Positions 44,882-52,532 of a stretch of 64,000 nt of DNA are shown here, one piece after another. Position 1 is the first letter of the stretch. Every line of letters begins with the position of its first letter. Source of the DNA: Aquabacterium soli (lineage in GTDB: Bacteria; Pseudomonadota; Gammaproteobacteria; Burkholderiales; Burkholderiaceae_C); contig NZ_RSED01000001.1 of assembly GCF_003933735.1 (NCBI RefSeq), forward strand, positions 1-64,000, in the 5' to 3' direction. The position numbers were made by a program, and so were the translations under genes. The notes under the pieces were generated by a model. It saw nothing but the letters and a program-made list of their open reading frames with translations. It made no database searches and was not told the DNA's origin.

Positions 44882-46870
44882 TCAGGCGGTGTGAGGGGCC
44901 GGCGAGGCCGGAGCGTCGCTGGGCAAGAGCGCGTGGGCCGTCGTGGGCTGGGCACGCCGGCGTCGGCGGTCGCAGGCCGAGACCAGGCCACCCGCCCCCA
45001 TCAGCAGGCAGCCGGCCCAGATCCAGCCCATGAAGGGCTTGACCTGCAGACGCACGCCCCAGCGGCCTTCGTCCGTGGTGCCGCCCAGCGAGACATACAG
45101 GTCGCGCAGCGGGCTCCGGTCGATCGCGGCCTCCGTCATCGGGGTGCGCTGCACGGTGTACAGGCGCCGCTCGGGATGCAGCGTGGCCACGGGCATACCG
45201 TCCTGCGTGACCTCGAAGGTGGCGCGCGCCGCCAGGTAGTTGGGGCCGTTGACCTCGTCGACGGCCTGGAAGGCGAAGCGGTAGCCGCTCACCTCCACCG
45301 CCTCGCCGACGCGCAGGCTCTGGTCCTGCGAGTGCTCCAGGCCCTTGAGCAAGGTGACGCCCAGCACGAACACGCCGATGCCCGCATGGGCCATCACCAT
45401 GCCCCAGTAGGCGGGTGGTTGCTGACGCAGGCCGGTGGTCCATCCCTGTGGGTCTTTGAGTCGCGACACGGCATGGCCCACGGTGGCCAGCAGGATCCAG
45501 CTGCCCAGCATCACGCCCAGCGCCATGGTGGCCGAGCCCAGCCGGCTGGCCAGCAGCCCGGCGGCCAGCACCACCGACGCCAGGGCCGCGCCCCTCAGCG
45601 CGCGCCAGGCGCGCACCGGATCGGCCTGGCGCCAGGCCAGCCAGGGGGCGATGGGCATGAGCAGCAGCACCGGCAGCATCAGCGGCACGAACACCGCCTC
45701 GAAGTAGGGCGGGCCCACGGAGATGCGGCCCATGTCCAGCGCGTCCACGGCCAGCGGGTAGAGCGTGCCCAGCAGCACGGTGCCGGCGGCCACCAGCAGG
45801 AACAGGTTGTTGAGCACCAGGAAGGCCTCGCGCGAGAACCAGCCGAAAGCCGGACCGCTGGACCACTTCGGCGCGCGCCAGGCGTACAGGCCCAGCGAGC
45901 CGCCGATCACCAGCGACAGCATCACCAGGATGAAGCGGCCCCGCGCCGGATCCGACGCAAAGGCATGCACCGAGGTCAGCACGCCCGAGCGCACGAGGAA
46001 GGTGCCCAGCAGCGCGAGCGAGAACGCCAGGATGGCCAGCAGCACCGTCCAGCTGCGAAAGGCCTGGCGCTTGTGCGTCACCACCAGCGAGTGCAGCAGC
46101 GCGGTGCCCACCAGCCAGGGCATGAAGGACGCGTTCTCCACCGCATCCCAGAACCACCAGCCGCCCCAGCCCAGCTCGTAGTAGGCCCAGAAGCTGCCCA
46201 GCAGGATGCCCAGCGTCAGGCAGGCCCAGGCGGTCAGTGTCCAGGGGCGGGCGTGGCGTGCCCACTGTGGATCGGGCGTGCCATCGAGCAGGGCCGCGAT
46301 GGCGAAGGCGAAGGCCACCGACAGGCCCACATAGCCCATGTACAGCAGCGGCGGGTGGAAGATCATGCCCGCGTCCTGCAGCAGGGGGTTCAGGTCGGCG
46401 CCATCGGCCGGCACGGGCCACACCGGCCGGAACGGGTCGGAGGTGAAGAGCATGAAGCTCAGGAAGCCCATGCTGATCAGCCCCAGCACGCCGAGCACCC
46501 GGGCGCGCGTGGGCGGGGGCACCTCCCGGCTCAGCAGGGCCACGGCCAGGGTCCAGGCATTGAGCATCAGCTGCCACAGCAGCAGCGAGCCTTCATGGCC
46601 GCCCCAGGTGGCCGCGATGCGGTAGTGCAGCGGCAGCAGCGAGTTGGCGTTGCGCGCCACATAGGCCAGGCTGAAATCCATCGCGACGAAGGACGCCACC
46701 AGGCAGCCGAAGGCCACGGCCACCAGCGCACACACGGCGATGGCCAGTGGGCGGGCCAGGGCCATCCAGCTGGGCAGGCCGCGCGCGGCGCCCCACAGCG
46801 GCAGCAGGCCCAGCAAGATGGACAGGCTCCAGGCCAGCACCAGGGCGATCTGTCCGAGCTGCGCGGTCAT
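44882..46870 (-). CDS. ccmF: Cytochrome c haem lyase subunit CcmF
   Basis: A 662-aa protein with about 14-15 membrane helices. The WWD haem-handling segment is [20 protein letters not shown], with conserved His residues in flanking loops ([26 protein letters not shown]). With CcmH it transfers haem from CcmE to apocytochrome c in the periplasm. Its start overlaps the ccmE stop as ATGA. The large open frame on the opposite strand here is a codon-bias shadow. Confidence 0.96.
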   Translation of the reverse strand: MTAQLGQIALVLAWSLSILLGLLPLWGAARGLPSWMALARPLAIAVCALVAVAFGCLVASFVAMDFSLAYVARNANSLLPLHYRIAATWGGHEGSLLLWQLMLNAWTLAVALLSREVPPPTRARVLGVLGLISMGFLSFMLFTSDPFRPVWPVPADGADLNPLLQDAGMIFHPPLLYMGYVGLSVAFAFAIAALLDGTPDPQWARHARPWTLTAWACLTLGILLGSFWAYYELGWGGWWFWDAVENASFMPWLVGTALLHSLVVTHKRQAFRSWTVLLAILAFSLALLGTFLVRSGVLTSVHAFASDPARGRFILVMLSLVIGGSLGLYAWRAPKWSSGPAFGWFSREAFLVLNNLFLLVAAGTVLLGTLYPLAVDALDMGRISVGPPYFEAVFVPLMLPVLLLMPIAPWLAWRQADPVRAWRALRGAALASVVLAAGLLASRLGSATMALGVMLGSWILLATVGHAVSRLKDPQGWTTGLRQQPPAYWGMVMAHAGIGVFVLGVTLLKGLEHSQDQSLRVGEAVEVSGYRFAFQAVDEVNGPNYLAARATFEVTQDGMPVATLHPERRLYTVQRTPMTEAAIDRSPLRDLYVSLGGTTDEGRWGVRLQVKPFMGWIWAGCLLMGAGGLVSACDRRRRRAQPTTAHALLPSDAPASPAPHTA

Positions 46871-47325
46871 CGGGTGGCCTCCTTGGGATCCTTGCGCTGG
46901 TTGGCGGCCTGCTTCAGTGCTTCACCGGCTTCGGGCGGCATGTAGTTCTCGTCGTGCTTGGCCAGTACCTCGTCGGCCATGAAGACCCGGTCCTGGCCCA
47001 GCCGGCCCTGGGCCACCACGCCCTTGCCTTCCTTGAACAGGTCGGGCAGCAGGCCCTTGTAGCGCACGGGCACCTGCTGCACCGTGTCGGTGATGACGAA
47101 GCTGACGCTCAGGCCGTCGGCATGGCGCTGCACGCTGCCGGCCTGCACCAACCCGCCGACACGCAGGCGCTGCCCGGCAGGCGCCTCGCCCGACAGGACC
47201 TGGGCAGGCGTGAAGAAGAACACCAGGTTCTTCTCGAAGGCCGACAGCACCAGGGCGGCCGAGGCGCCCATGCCCAGCAGGCTCAGCAGCACCAGGGCCA
47301 GTCGCTTGCGCCGGGGGCTGGTCAT
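46867..47325 (-). CDS. ccmE: Haem chaperone CcmE
   Basis: A 152-aa periplasmic haem chaperone: N-terminal membrane anchor ([20 protein letters not shown]), beta-barrel with [19 protein letters not shown] and [12 protein letters not shown], and the covalent haem-binding His124 in [12 protein letters not shown]. The start overlaps the ccmD stop and the stop overlaps the ccmF start, both as ATGA. Confidence 0.96.
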   Translation of the reverse strand: MTSPRRKRLALVLLSLLGMGASAALVLSAFEKNLVFFFTPAQVLSGEAPAGQRLRVGGLVQAGSVQRHADGLSVSFVITDTVQQVPVRYKGLLPDLFKEGKGVVAQGRLGQDRVFMADEVLAKHDENYMPPEAGEALKQAANQRKDPKEATR

Positions 47326-47534
47326 GCCGTCTCCTTCGTCGCGGTCGCGCCGTGTTGGCGCCGGTCCGGGTGGCGTGCCTGGATGGCCCGGATGGCCGCG
47401 CGGCGGCGCGCGGCCAGGGCGATCTGCTCGGCCGCGATCACGGCCAGCACCATGCCCAGCGATCCCCACACGTACAGGCCGTGGCCACCCATGGCGATCA
47501 AGTCCCGCCAGCTGTTCCAGTTCATCGCGGTCAT
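47322..47534 (-). CDS. ccmD: Haem exporter protein CcmD
   Basis: A 70-aa single-pass protein: [20 protein letters not shown] followed by a membrane helix and a basic cytoplasmic tail ([14 protein letters not shown]), the normal CcmD plan. It holds CcmE to the CcmABC complex. The ATG at 47534 overlaps the ccmC stop as ATGA, deciding the start over an internal ATG at 47525. It is somewhat longer than average CcmD. Confidence 0.93.
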   Translation of the reverse strand: MTAMNWNSWRDLIAMGGHGLYVWGSLGMVLAVIAAEQIALAARRRAAIRAIQARHPDRRQHGATATKETA

Positions 47535-48325
47535 CGCGCCACCTCCGGCAGCCGGGCCACCCACAGCGTGGATTGCTCTCGCTCGAGCACCAGGCAGCGC
47601 AGACGCCGCAGGGTGGCGGCGATGGCGTAGGCCCACAGGCCGGCCGTGCACAGCACCAGGCCCAGCAGCATGGTGTCGGCCATGGAGGGCGCCTCGGTGA
47701 GCCGGATGGTGGCGCCTTGGTGCAGGGTGTTCCACCACTGCACCGAGAAGTAGATGATGGGGATGTTGACCACGCCGACCAGGGCCAGCAGCGCACCGGC
47801 CCGGTCGCCACGGCGCTGGTCGTCGGTGGCGGCCTGCAGCGCCATGAAGCCGATGTAGAGGAACAGCAGGATCAGCTCGGAGGTCAGCCGCGCATCCCAG
47901 ACCCACCAGGTGCCCCAGGTGGGCCGGCCCCACAGGGCGCCCGTCCACAGCGCCAGGAAGGTGAACAGCGCACCGCTGGGCGCCAGCGCTCGTGCCATCA
48001 GCGACGACAGCCGGGTGTTGAAGATCCAGCCCACCGCGGCCCAGAAGGCCATCAGCAGGTAGATCAGCATGGACAGCCAGGCCGCGGGCACATGCACGAA
48101 GATGATGCGGTAGGCCTCGCCCTGCTGGTGGTCGGTGGGGGCCACGAACAGCCCGATCCACAGGCCCAGCACGGTGAAGGCCACGGCCAGCACCATGAAG
48201 CCGGCGGCCAGTTGCCCCGCGATCGGGTAGAAGCGCTGGGGCGCTGCGAACTGCAGGGCCCACTGCAGTGCCAGGCGGGGCGGTCGCCCCGGCGAGGGGC
48301 TGACGGTGGTGTGGGGTGTGGTCAT
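47531..48325 (-). CDS. ccmC: Haem export/handling membrane protein CcmC
   Basis: A 264-aa protein with six membrane helices and the WWD motif [20 protein letters not shown], plus conserved His in [11 protein letters not shown] and [11 protein letters not shown]. It loads haem on CcmE with CcmD. An N-terminal Pro/Thr-rich extension of about 20 residues precedes the first helix. It starts 31 bases after the ccmB stop, the widest gap in this part of the run. Confidence 0.96.
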   Translation of the reverse strand: MTTPHTTVSPSPGRPPRLALQWALQFAAPQRFYPIAGQLAAGFMVLAVAFTVLGLWIGLFVAPTDHQQGEAYRIIFVHVPAAWLSMLIYLLMAFWAAVGWIFNTRLSSLMARALAPSGALFTFLALWTGALWGRPTWGTWWVWDARLTSELILLFLYIGFMALQAATDDQRRGDRAGALLALVGVVNIPIIYFSVQWWNTLHQGATIRLTEAPSMADTMLLGLVLCTAGLWAYAIAATLRRLRCLVLEREQSTLWVARLPEVAR

Positions 48326-48355
48326 GGGGTCTTGTCTCCTTGGATCGCGGCGAGG

Positions 48356-49024
48356 TCATTCAGCCGCCAGGCGCAAGGCGGCGGCCACCGCCCAGGGGCA
48401 CAGGGCCGCCGCGCCCATCAGCAGGCCGGCCAGCAGCGACAGGTGGGCCGACGGGCCTTGGGGGGCAGACCACGCGTCCACCACACCCGCCCCGAAGATC
48501 AGCACCGGCATGCACAGCGGCAGTACCAGCAGGGCCACCAGCACGCCCGAGCCGCGCAGCCCCAGCGTCAGGGCCGCCCCGATGGCGCCGACCAGGCTGA
48601 GCACCGGCGTGCCCAATGCCAGGCTCAGGGCGAGCGCGCCCACCGCTTCGGCCGGCAGGCCGAACTGCAGGGCCAGCACCGGCGACAGCAGCACCAGGGG
48701 CAGCCCTGAAAGCAGCCAGTGCGCCAGGACCTTGGCGGCCACGATCACTGCGAGCGGGTCGGGCGACAGCAGCATCTGCTCCAGCGTGCCGTCGGCCCAG
48801 TCCTGCTCGAACAGCCGGCCCAGTGACATCAGGCTGGCCAGCAGGCCCGTGACCCACAGGATGCCCGGTGCCAGGGTGCGCAGCAGCGCGCCTTCCGGGC
48901 CGATGCCCAGCGGGAACAGCGAGGCCGCCATCATGAAGAAGAACAGCGGCGTGAGCACTTCGGCGCGGCGCCGCCGGGCCAGCAGCAGGTCGCGCCACAG
49001 GGTCACCCTGAAGGTGCGCAGCAT
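48356..49024 (-). CDS. ccmB: Haem ABC exporter permease CcmB
   Basis: A 222-aa protein with six membrane helices. Family landmarks are TPLFFFMMAASLFPLGIGPE, PGILWVTGLLASLMSLGRLF and DGTLEQMLLSP. It forms the CcmAB ABC complex that powers haem release from the CcmC-CcmE complex. The start shares one base with the ccmA stop (TGATG). Confidence 0.95.
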   Translation of the reverse strand: MLRTFRVTLWRDLLLARRRRAEVLTPLFFFMMAASLFPLGIGPEGALLRTLAPGILWVTGLLASLMSLGRLFEQDWADGTLEQMLLSPDPLAVIVAAKVLAHWLLSGLPLVLLSPVLALQFGLPAEAVGALALSLALGTPVLSLVGAIGAALTLGLRGSGVLVALLVLPLCMPVLIFGAGVVDAWSAPQGPSAHLSLLAGLLMGAAALCPWAVAAALRLAAE

Positions 49025-49668
49025 CAGCAGGTCTCGGCTTCATGGGGCTGCCCCAGACGCAGTTCATGCACATGGGCGCTCAGCGAGGGCGTGGCCTGGT
49101 GGGTGGTGTAGACCAGGATGGCGCCCGAGGCCAGGTGCGCGTTCAGCAGCTCGATCAGCGATGCGGCGGATTCCGCGTCCAGCGCATTGAAGGGTTCGTC
49201 CAGCACGATCAACCGGGGGGCCAGGGGCAAGGCCAAACGGGCCAGCGCGGCGCGGCGCTTCTGCCCCTGTGAGAGTGTTCGAGCCGGCACGTCCAGGTGG
49301 TCGGCCAGGCCCAACCGTCCAAGGGCGTGGGCGGCGGCTTCGGGCGAGCAGCCGTGGCCGGACAGGGCCGAGGCGATGCGCAGGTTCTCGCCCGCGGTGA
49401 GGTCATCCTTCAAGCCACTGCTGTGGCCGATGTAGACCAGTGTCTGGCGAAGGGTGTCGCGCTGGTCCGCATAAGGGCGGCCTTGCCAGCGCAGTTCGCC
49501 GTCCCTGGGCGGCACCAGGCCGCACAGCACGCGCAGCAGACTGGTCTTGCCGCTGCCATTGCGGCCGGTCACGTGCAGCGCCTGACCGGGCGCCACATCG
49601 ATGTCCAGGCCATCGAACAGCCAATGGTTGCCGCGGGCCAGGGCCAATTGTCGGGACTGCAGGCTCAT
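49024..49668 (-). CDS. ccmA: Haem exporter ATP-binding protein CcmA
   Basis: A 214-aa ABC ATPase: Walker A GRNGSGKTS, signature LSQGQKRR, Walker B LIVLDEPFNALD and the switch His in YTTHQ. Size and the short C-terminus are as in other CcmA. It starts 6 bases after the GFA-domain gene stop, which ties the ccm genes to the aldehyde dehydrogenase/rubber oxygenase transcription unit. Confidence 0.95.
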   Translation of the reverse strand: MSLQSRQLALARGNHWLFDGLDIDVAPGQALHVTGRNGSGKTSLLRVLCGLVPPRDGELRWQGRPYADQRDTLRQTLVYIGHSSGLKDDLTAGENLRIASALSGHGCSPEAAAHALGRLGLADHLDVPARTLSQGQKRRAALARLALPLAPRLIVLDEPFNALDAESAASLIELLNAHLASGAILVYTTHQATPSLSAHVHELRLGQPHEAETC

Positions 49669-49674
49669 GGGCGT

Positions 49675-50157
49675 TCAGCCGCCGCTCGGTGGCTGGGTGG
49701 ACAGACACGGCAGGTCGGCGGGCAGGGCCACCCACGGCTGCGCGCTGTCGCACCACAGGTGCATGCGCGGGCGCAGCCAGGTGGGGTCGTCCAGCGTGCC
49801 GGCCTTGACCACCACCAGGCCCGGGCGGGCCGGCAGCTCGGTGGTCACCGGCGAGCCGCACTCGGGGCAGAAGCGGCGGTGCACCGTGTTGCCGCTGTCG
49901 GCCGTGCCCACGTAGGTGCGCAGCTCGCCCTGCAGGGCCAGGTCGACGGCGGGCAACGCGAACAGCACCGAGAAGGCCGAGCCCGATTGCTTCTGGCAAT
50001 CGCGGCAGTGGCACACCATGGCCGCAGCACGGCCGGTCTGCGCGGTGTAGCGCACCTGGCCGCACAGGCAGCCGCCGCTGAGCAGGGCGGCCGTCTTCTG
50101 CGGAGCGGCGGCCGGTGCCGCTGTGCCGGCGTCGGTGGTCGTGGTGGCCGAACTCAT
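49675..50157 (-). CDS. GFA/CENP-V-domain zinc protein
   Basis: A 160-aa protein. The zinc-binding cysteines of the GFA fold are all present: GGCLCGQVRY, VCHCRDCQKQSGSAF and RFCPECGSPV. The first 25 residues are an Ala/Thr-rich leader. The family includes glutathione-dependent formaldehyde-activating enzyme, but most members are uncharacterised. The start overlaps the aldehyde dehydrogenase stop as ATGA, so the pair are coupled. A role in handling reactive aldehydes from the same pathway is plausible inference. Confidence 0.9.
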   Translation of the reverse strand: MSSATTTTDAGTAAPAAAPQKTAALLSGGCLCGQVRYTAQTGRAAAMVCHCRDCQKQSGSAFSVLFALPAVDLALQGELRTYVGTADSGNTVHRRFCPECGSPVTTELPARPGLVVVKAGTLDDPTWLRPRMHLWCDSAQPWVALPADLPCLSTQPPSGG

Positions 50158-51593
50158 GCGCCGGCTCCCGATGCCTGCCCGCCGCGCTTGAGCGAGACGG
50201 TCTGCGGCAGCGTGTACTCCAGCAGGCCATCCTCACCCTGTTCCACACCCAGGCCCGACTGCTTGTGCCCGGCCATGGGCTTGATCGGCGAGATGGTGTG
50301 GATCTCGTTGACCCACACCGTACCCGCCTGCAGGCGCCGGCCGATGGCCAGGCCCTGGGCCTCGTCGGCCGTCCACACCGAGGCCCCCAGCCCGTAGGGC
50401 GAGGCGTTGGCGCGCGCGACGGCATCGTCGATGTCGGTGAAGCGCAGCAGCGGCAGGATCGGGCCGAAGGGCTCTTCCTGCACGATGCGGCTGGATTCGG
50501 GCGGGTTGTCCACCAGCGTGACGGGGAAGAAGTAGCCTGGCTGCTGGGCCACCTCGCCACCCGCCAGGAGGCGCAGGCCCTGCGCCTTGCAATCGGCCAG
50601 CAGGCCCTTGAGCCGCTCGAACTGCGCCTTGTTCTGCACGGGGCCCAGCTCCACGCCGGCCTCGGTGGCCGCGCCCAGCTTCACGCTGCCGGCCAGTTTG
50701 GCCAGCGCCTGCGAGAGCCTGTCGTAGACGGCGTCGTGGATGTACAGGCGCTTGATGGCCAGGCAGAACTGCGCGCTGTTGGCGAAGGCGCCCCAGAAGA
50801 TCAGCGGTGCCACGGCGTTGACGTCGACATCGGGCAGCACGATGGCCGCGTCGTTGCCGCCCAGCTCCAGCGTCAGCCGCTTGAGCGTGGCCGCGCCGCT
50901 TTCCATCACCTTGCGGCCGGTGGCGGTCGAGCCTGTGAAGCTGATCTTGTCGATGCCGGGGTGGGCCGTCATCCAGGGGCCCAGGGCATCGCCGCCGCTG
51001 ACCACGTTGAACACACCGGGCGGCAGGGCATCGCGCAGCAGCTCGCCGAACTTCAGCGCCGTGAGCGGTGTCAACGGCGAGGGCTTGAGCACCATGGTGT
51101 TGCCCGCCAGCAGGGCCGGCGCGATCTTGAAGAAGGCCAGCGCCACGGGAAAGTTCCAGGGCACGATGGCGCCCACCACGCCGATGGGCACGCGGTGCAC
51201 CTGCACCAGCGAGTCGGGCGTGTCGGCCAGGGTGTCGGGCTCCAGCGGCAGCTTGGCCACCTCGGCGCACCAGTGAGCAGAGATCAGCACCTCTTCCTGC
51301 GCCTTGGCCAGGGGCTTGCCCTGCTCTTGCGACAGCAGTTCGCCCAGCGTGGCGGCGTTGGCCGCCAGGACGCCGGCCATGCGGCCCAGCACGGCCCGGC
51401 GCTCGTTCAAGGGCGTGGCCGACCACGCGCTGAAGGCATGGCGGGCGGCGGCCACGGCCTGGTCGAGCTGTTCGCGCGAGCAGTCGGGCGCCGTGCCGAC
51501 CACCTGCTCGGTGGCGGGGTTGACCGCGTTGATCGTGGCGGCGGCGGTGACGGCCTTGCCGTCGATGGTCATGGTGTGGGTGGCAGTGCTCAT
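50154..51593 (-). CDS. Aldehyde dehydrogenase (NAD(P)-dependent)
   Basis: A 479-aa ALDH-superfamily enzyme. Catalytic residues are Asn147 in VPWNFP, Glu243 in LELGGNDAA and Cys277 in NSAQFCLAI; the Rossmann motif is FTGSTATG. It oxidises an aldehyde to an acid. Coupled by ATGA overlaps to the ccmI-like gene before it and the GFA gene after it, and downstream of the rubber oxygenase, it is the natural candidate to oxidise the oxo-aldehydes released from polyisoprene. In actinobacterial rubber pathways an aldehyde-oxidising step plays this part. The substrate is inferred from context. Confidence 0.93.
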   Translation of the reverse strand: MSTATHTMTIDGKAVTAAATINAVNPATEQVVGTAPDCSREQLDQAVAAARHAFSAWSATPLNERRAVLGRMAGVLAANAATLGELLSQEQGKPLAKAQEEVLISAHWCAEVAKLPLEPDTLADTPDSLVQVHRVPIGVVGAIVPWNFPVALAFFKIAPALLAGNTMVLKPSPLTPLTALKFGELLRDALPPGVFNVVSGGDALGPWMTAHPGIDKISFTGSTATGRKVMESGAATLKRLTLELGGNDAAIVLPDVDVNAVAPLIFWGAFANSAQFCLAIKRLYIHDAVYDRLSQALAKLAGSVKLGAATEAGVELGPVQNKAQFERLKGLLADCKAQGLRLLAGGEVAQQPGYFFPVTLVDNPPESSRIVQEEPFGPILPLLRFTDIDDAVARANASPYGLGASVWTADEAQGLAIGRRLQAGTVWVNEIHTISPIKPMAGHKQSGLGVEQGEDGLLEYTLPQTVSLKRGGQASGAGA

Positions 51594-52420
51594 GGGCGTT
51601 GCGGCGAGGCGGTGGTGGTGGGAGGGGGGCCGGAAGGCGTGCCGGTGGAGGCGGCGGGCACCTTGGGCGAGGCGGTCGTTGCAGGCTGTGCGGGCGGTGA
51701 GGCCTGCGGCTCCGTCATCTGGATGGCGTTGCGCAGCTGGTCCGCGAACGGGTGCTTGGGATCGAGGTGGGCCAACGCGGCTTCCCAGTGCTGGCGCGCC
51801 TTGAGGGGCTGGCCCCGTTCCAGCTCGGTCTTGCCCAGCAGGGCATGCGCCATGACGTTGCCTTCGTCCTTCTGGATGGCCCTGTTGAGCAAGGACTCGG
51901 CCTCCTCATTGAGCTTGCGGCCGTTGGCGTAGCCGATGGCCCGGCCCAGGTCGGACAGGGCCTGTGAATCGTCGGGCTTGAGCCGCACCACCTGGCGGTA
52001 GGCCTTGACGGTGTCGGCGGGCTGGTCGAGCACGGTGTAGGCGCGGGCCAGCCGGTCCCAGCCTTCGGCATCGTCGGGCTCCTTCTCCAGCCGTGCGGCC
52101 AGACGGGCCACCATGACGGCGGGGTCGGGGGGCGGTTGCAGCGCGGCGGATGCGCCCGGCACAGCAGCGGGGGATGCTGCGGTGTTCTCGGCCGGTGCGG
52201 CGAGCGGCTGTGCGGCTTCTTCGCCCATGCCGTTGCCTGCCGCAACCGTCTCCGGCGCCTGGGCCTTGTCCCCCGTGCCATTGGCCACGGCGCCCGACGG
52301 GTGGCCCAGCAGGGCGATGCCGGCACCGCTGGTGACGGCGACGAACGTGATCATGCCCGCCAGCAGTCGCAAGGACGGGCGGGATCCTGGAGAGTCTGGG
52401 CTGGTGGAGGGAGAGGTCAT
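51590..52420 (-). CDS. TPR protein, CcmI-like cytochrome c maturation factor
   Basis: A 276-aa protein. One N-terminal membrane helix (LLAGMITFVAVTSGAGIALL) is followed by a Pro/Ala-rich linker (residues 45-100), three to four TPR units (WDRLARAYTVLDQPADTVKA; ALSDLGRAIGYANGRKLNEE; AHALLGKTELERGQPLKARQ) and a Pro/Thr-rich tail. This resembles the periplasmic TPR half of CcmI/CcmH, which binds apocytochrome c C-termini. The position upstream of ccmABCDEFGH supports that reading, though it is separated from ccmH by the whole operon. Its stop overlaps the aldehyde dehydrogenase start. Confidence 0.75.
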   Translation of the reverse strand: MTSPSTSPDSPGSRPSLRLLAGMITFVAVTSGAGIALLGHPSGAVANGTGDKAQAPETVAAGNGMGEEAAQPLAAPAENTAASPAAVPGASAALQPPPDPAVMVARLAARLEKEPDDAEGWDRLARAYTVLDQPADTVKAYRQVVRLKPDDSQALSDLGRAIGYANGRKLNEEAESLLNRAIQKDEGNVMAHALLGKTELERGQPLKARQHWEAALAHLDPKHPFADQLRNAIQMTEPQASPPAQPATTASPKVPAASTGTPSGPPPTTTASPQRP

Positions 52421-52474
52421 GGTGGGGACATGGGCTTGAAGAGGTGGATGACTCGGGCGTTGCCGTTGCGCCTG

Positions 52475-52510
52475 CGGCCGGGGAAGAAGCGCAAGCTCCT
52501 TCCCCGGCCG
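52475..52510 (-). other. Strong GC-rich hairpin between rubber oxygenase and ccmI-like genes
   Basis: CGGCCGGGGAAG (52475-52486) and CTTCCCCGGCCG (52499-52510) form a perfect 12-bp stem with a 12-base loop in the 112-base gap. No U-run follows in the transcript direction, so it is not a classic terminator. It could attenuate read-through or stabilise the upstream mRNA 3' end. Confidence 0.55.
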
Positions 52511-52532
52511 GGGGCTCAGGTGGGTGGGTGCC

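Noticed and set aside
44891-46945. A 684-residue plus-strand open frame opposite ccmF, and similar long frames opposite the aldehyde dehydrogenase (50115-51932) and rubber oxygenase (52524-54854)
   Set aside because: They are compositional shadows of high-GC genes. The products are rich in Gln, His, Arg and Gly with no domains, while the minus-strand products are clear family members with intact motifs.
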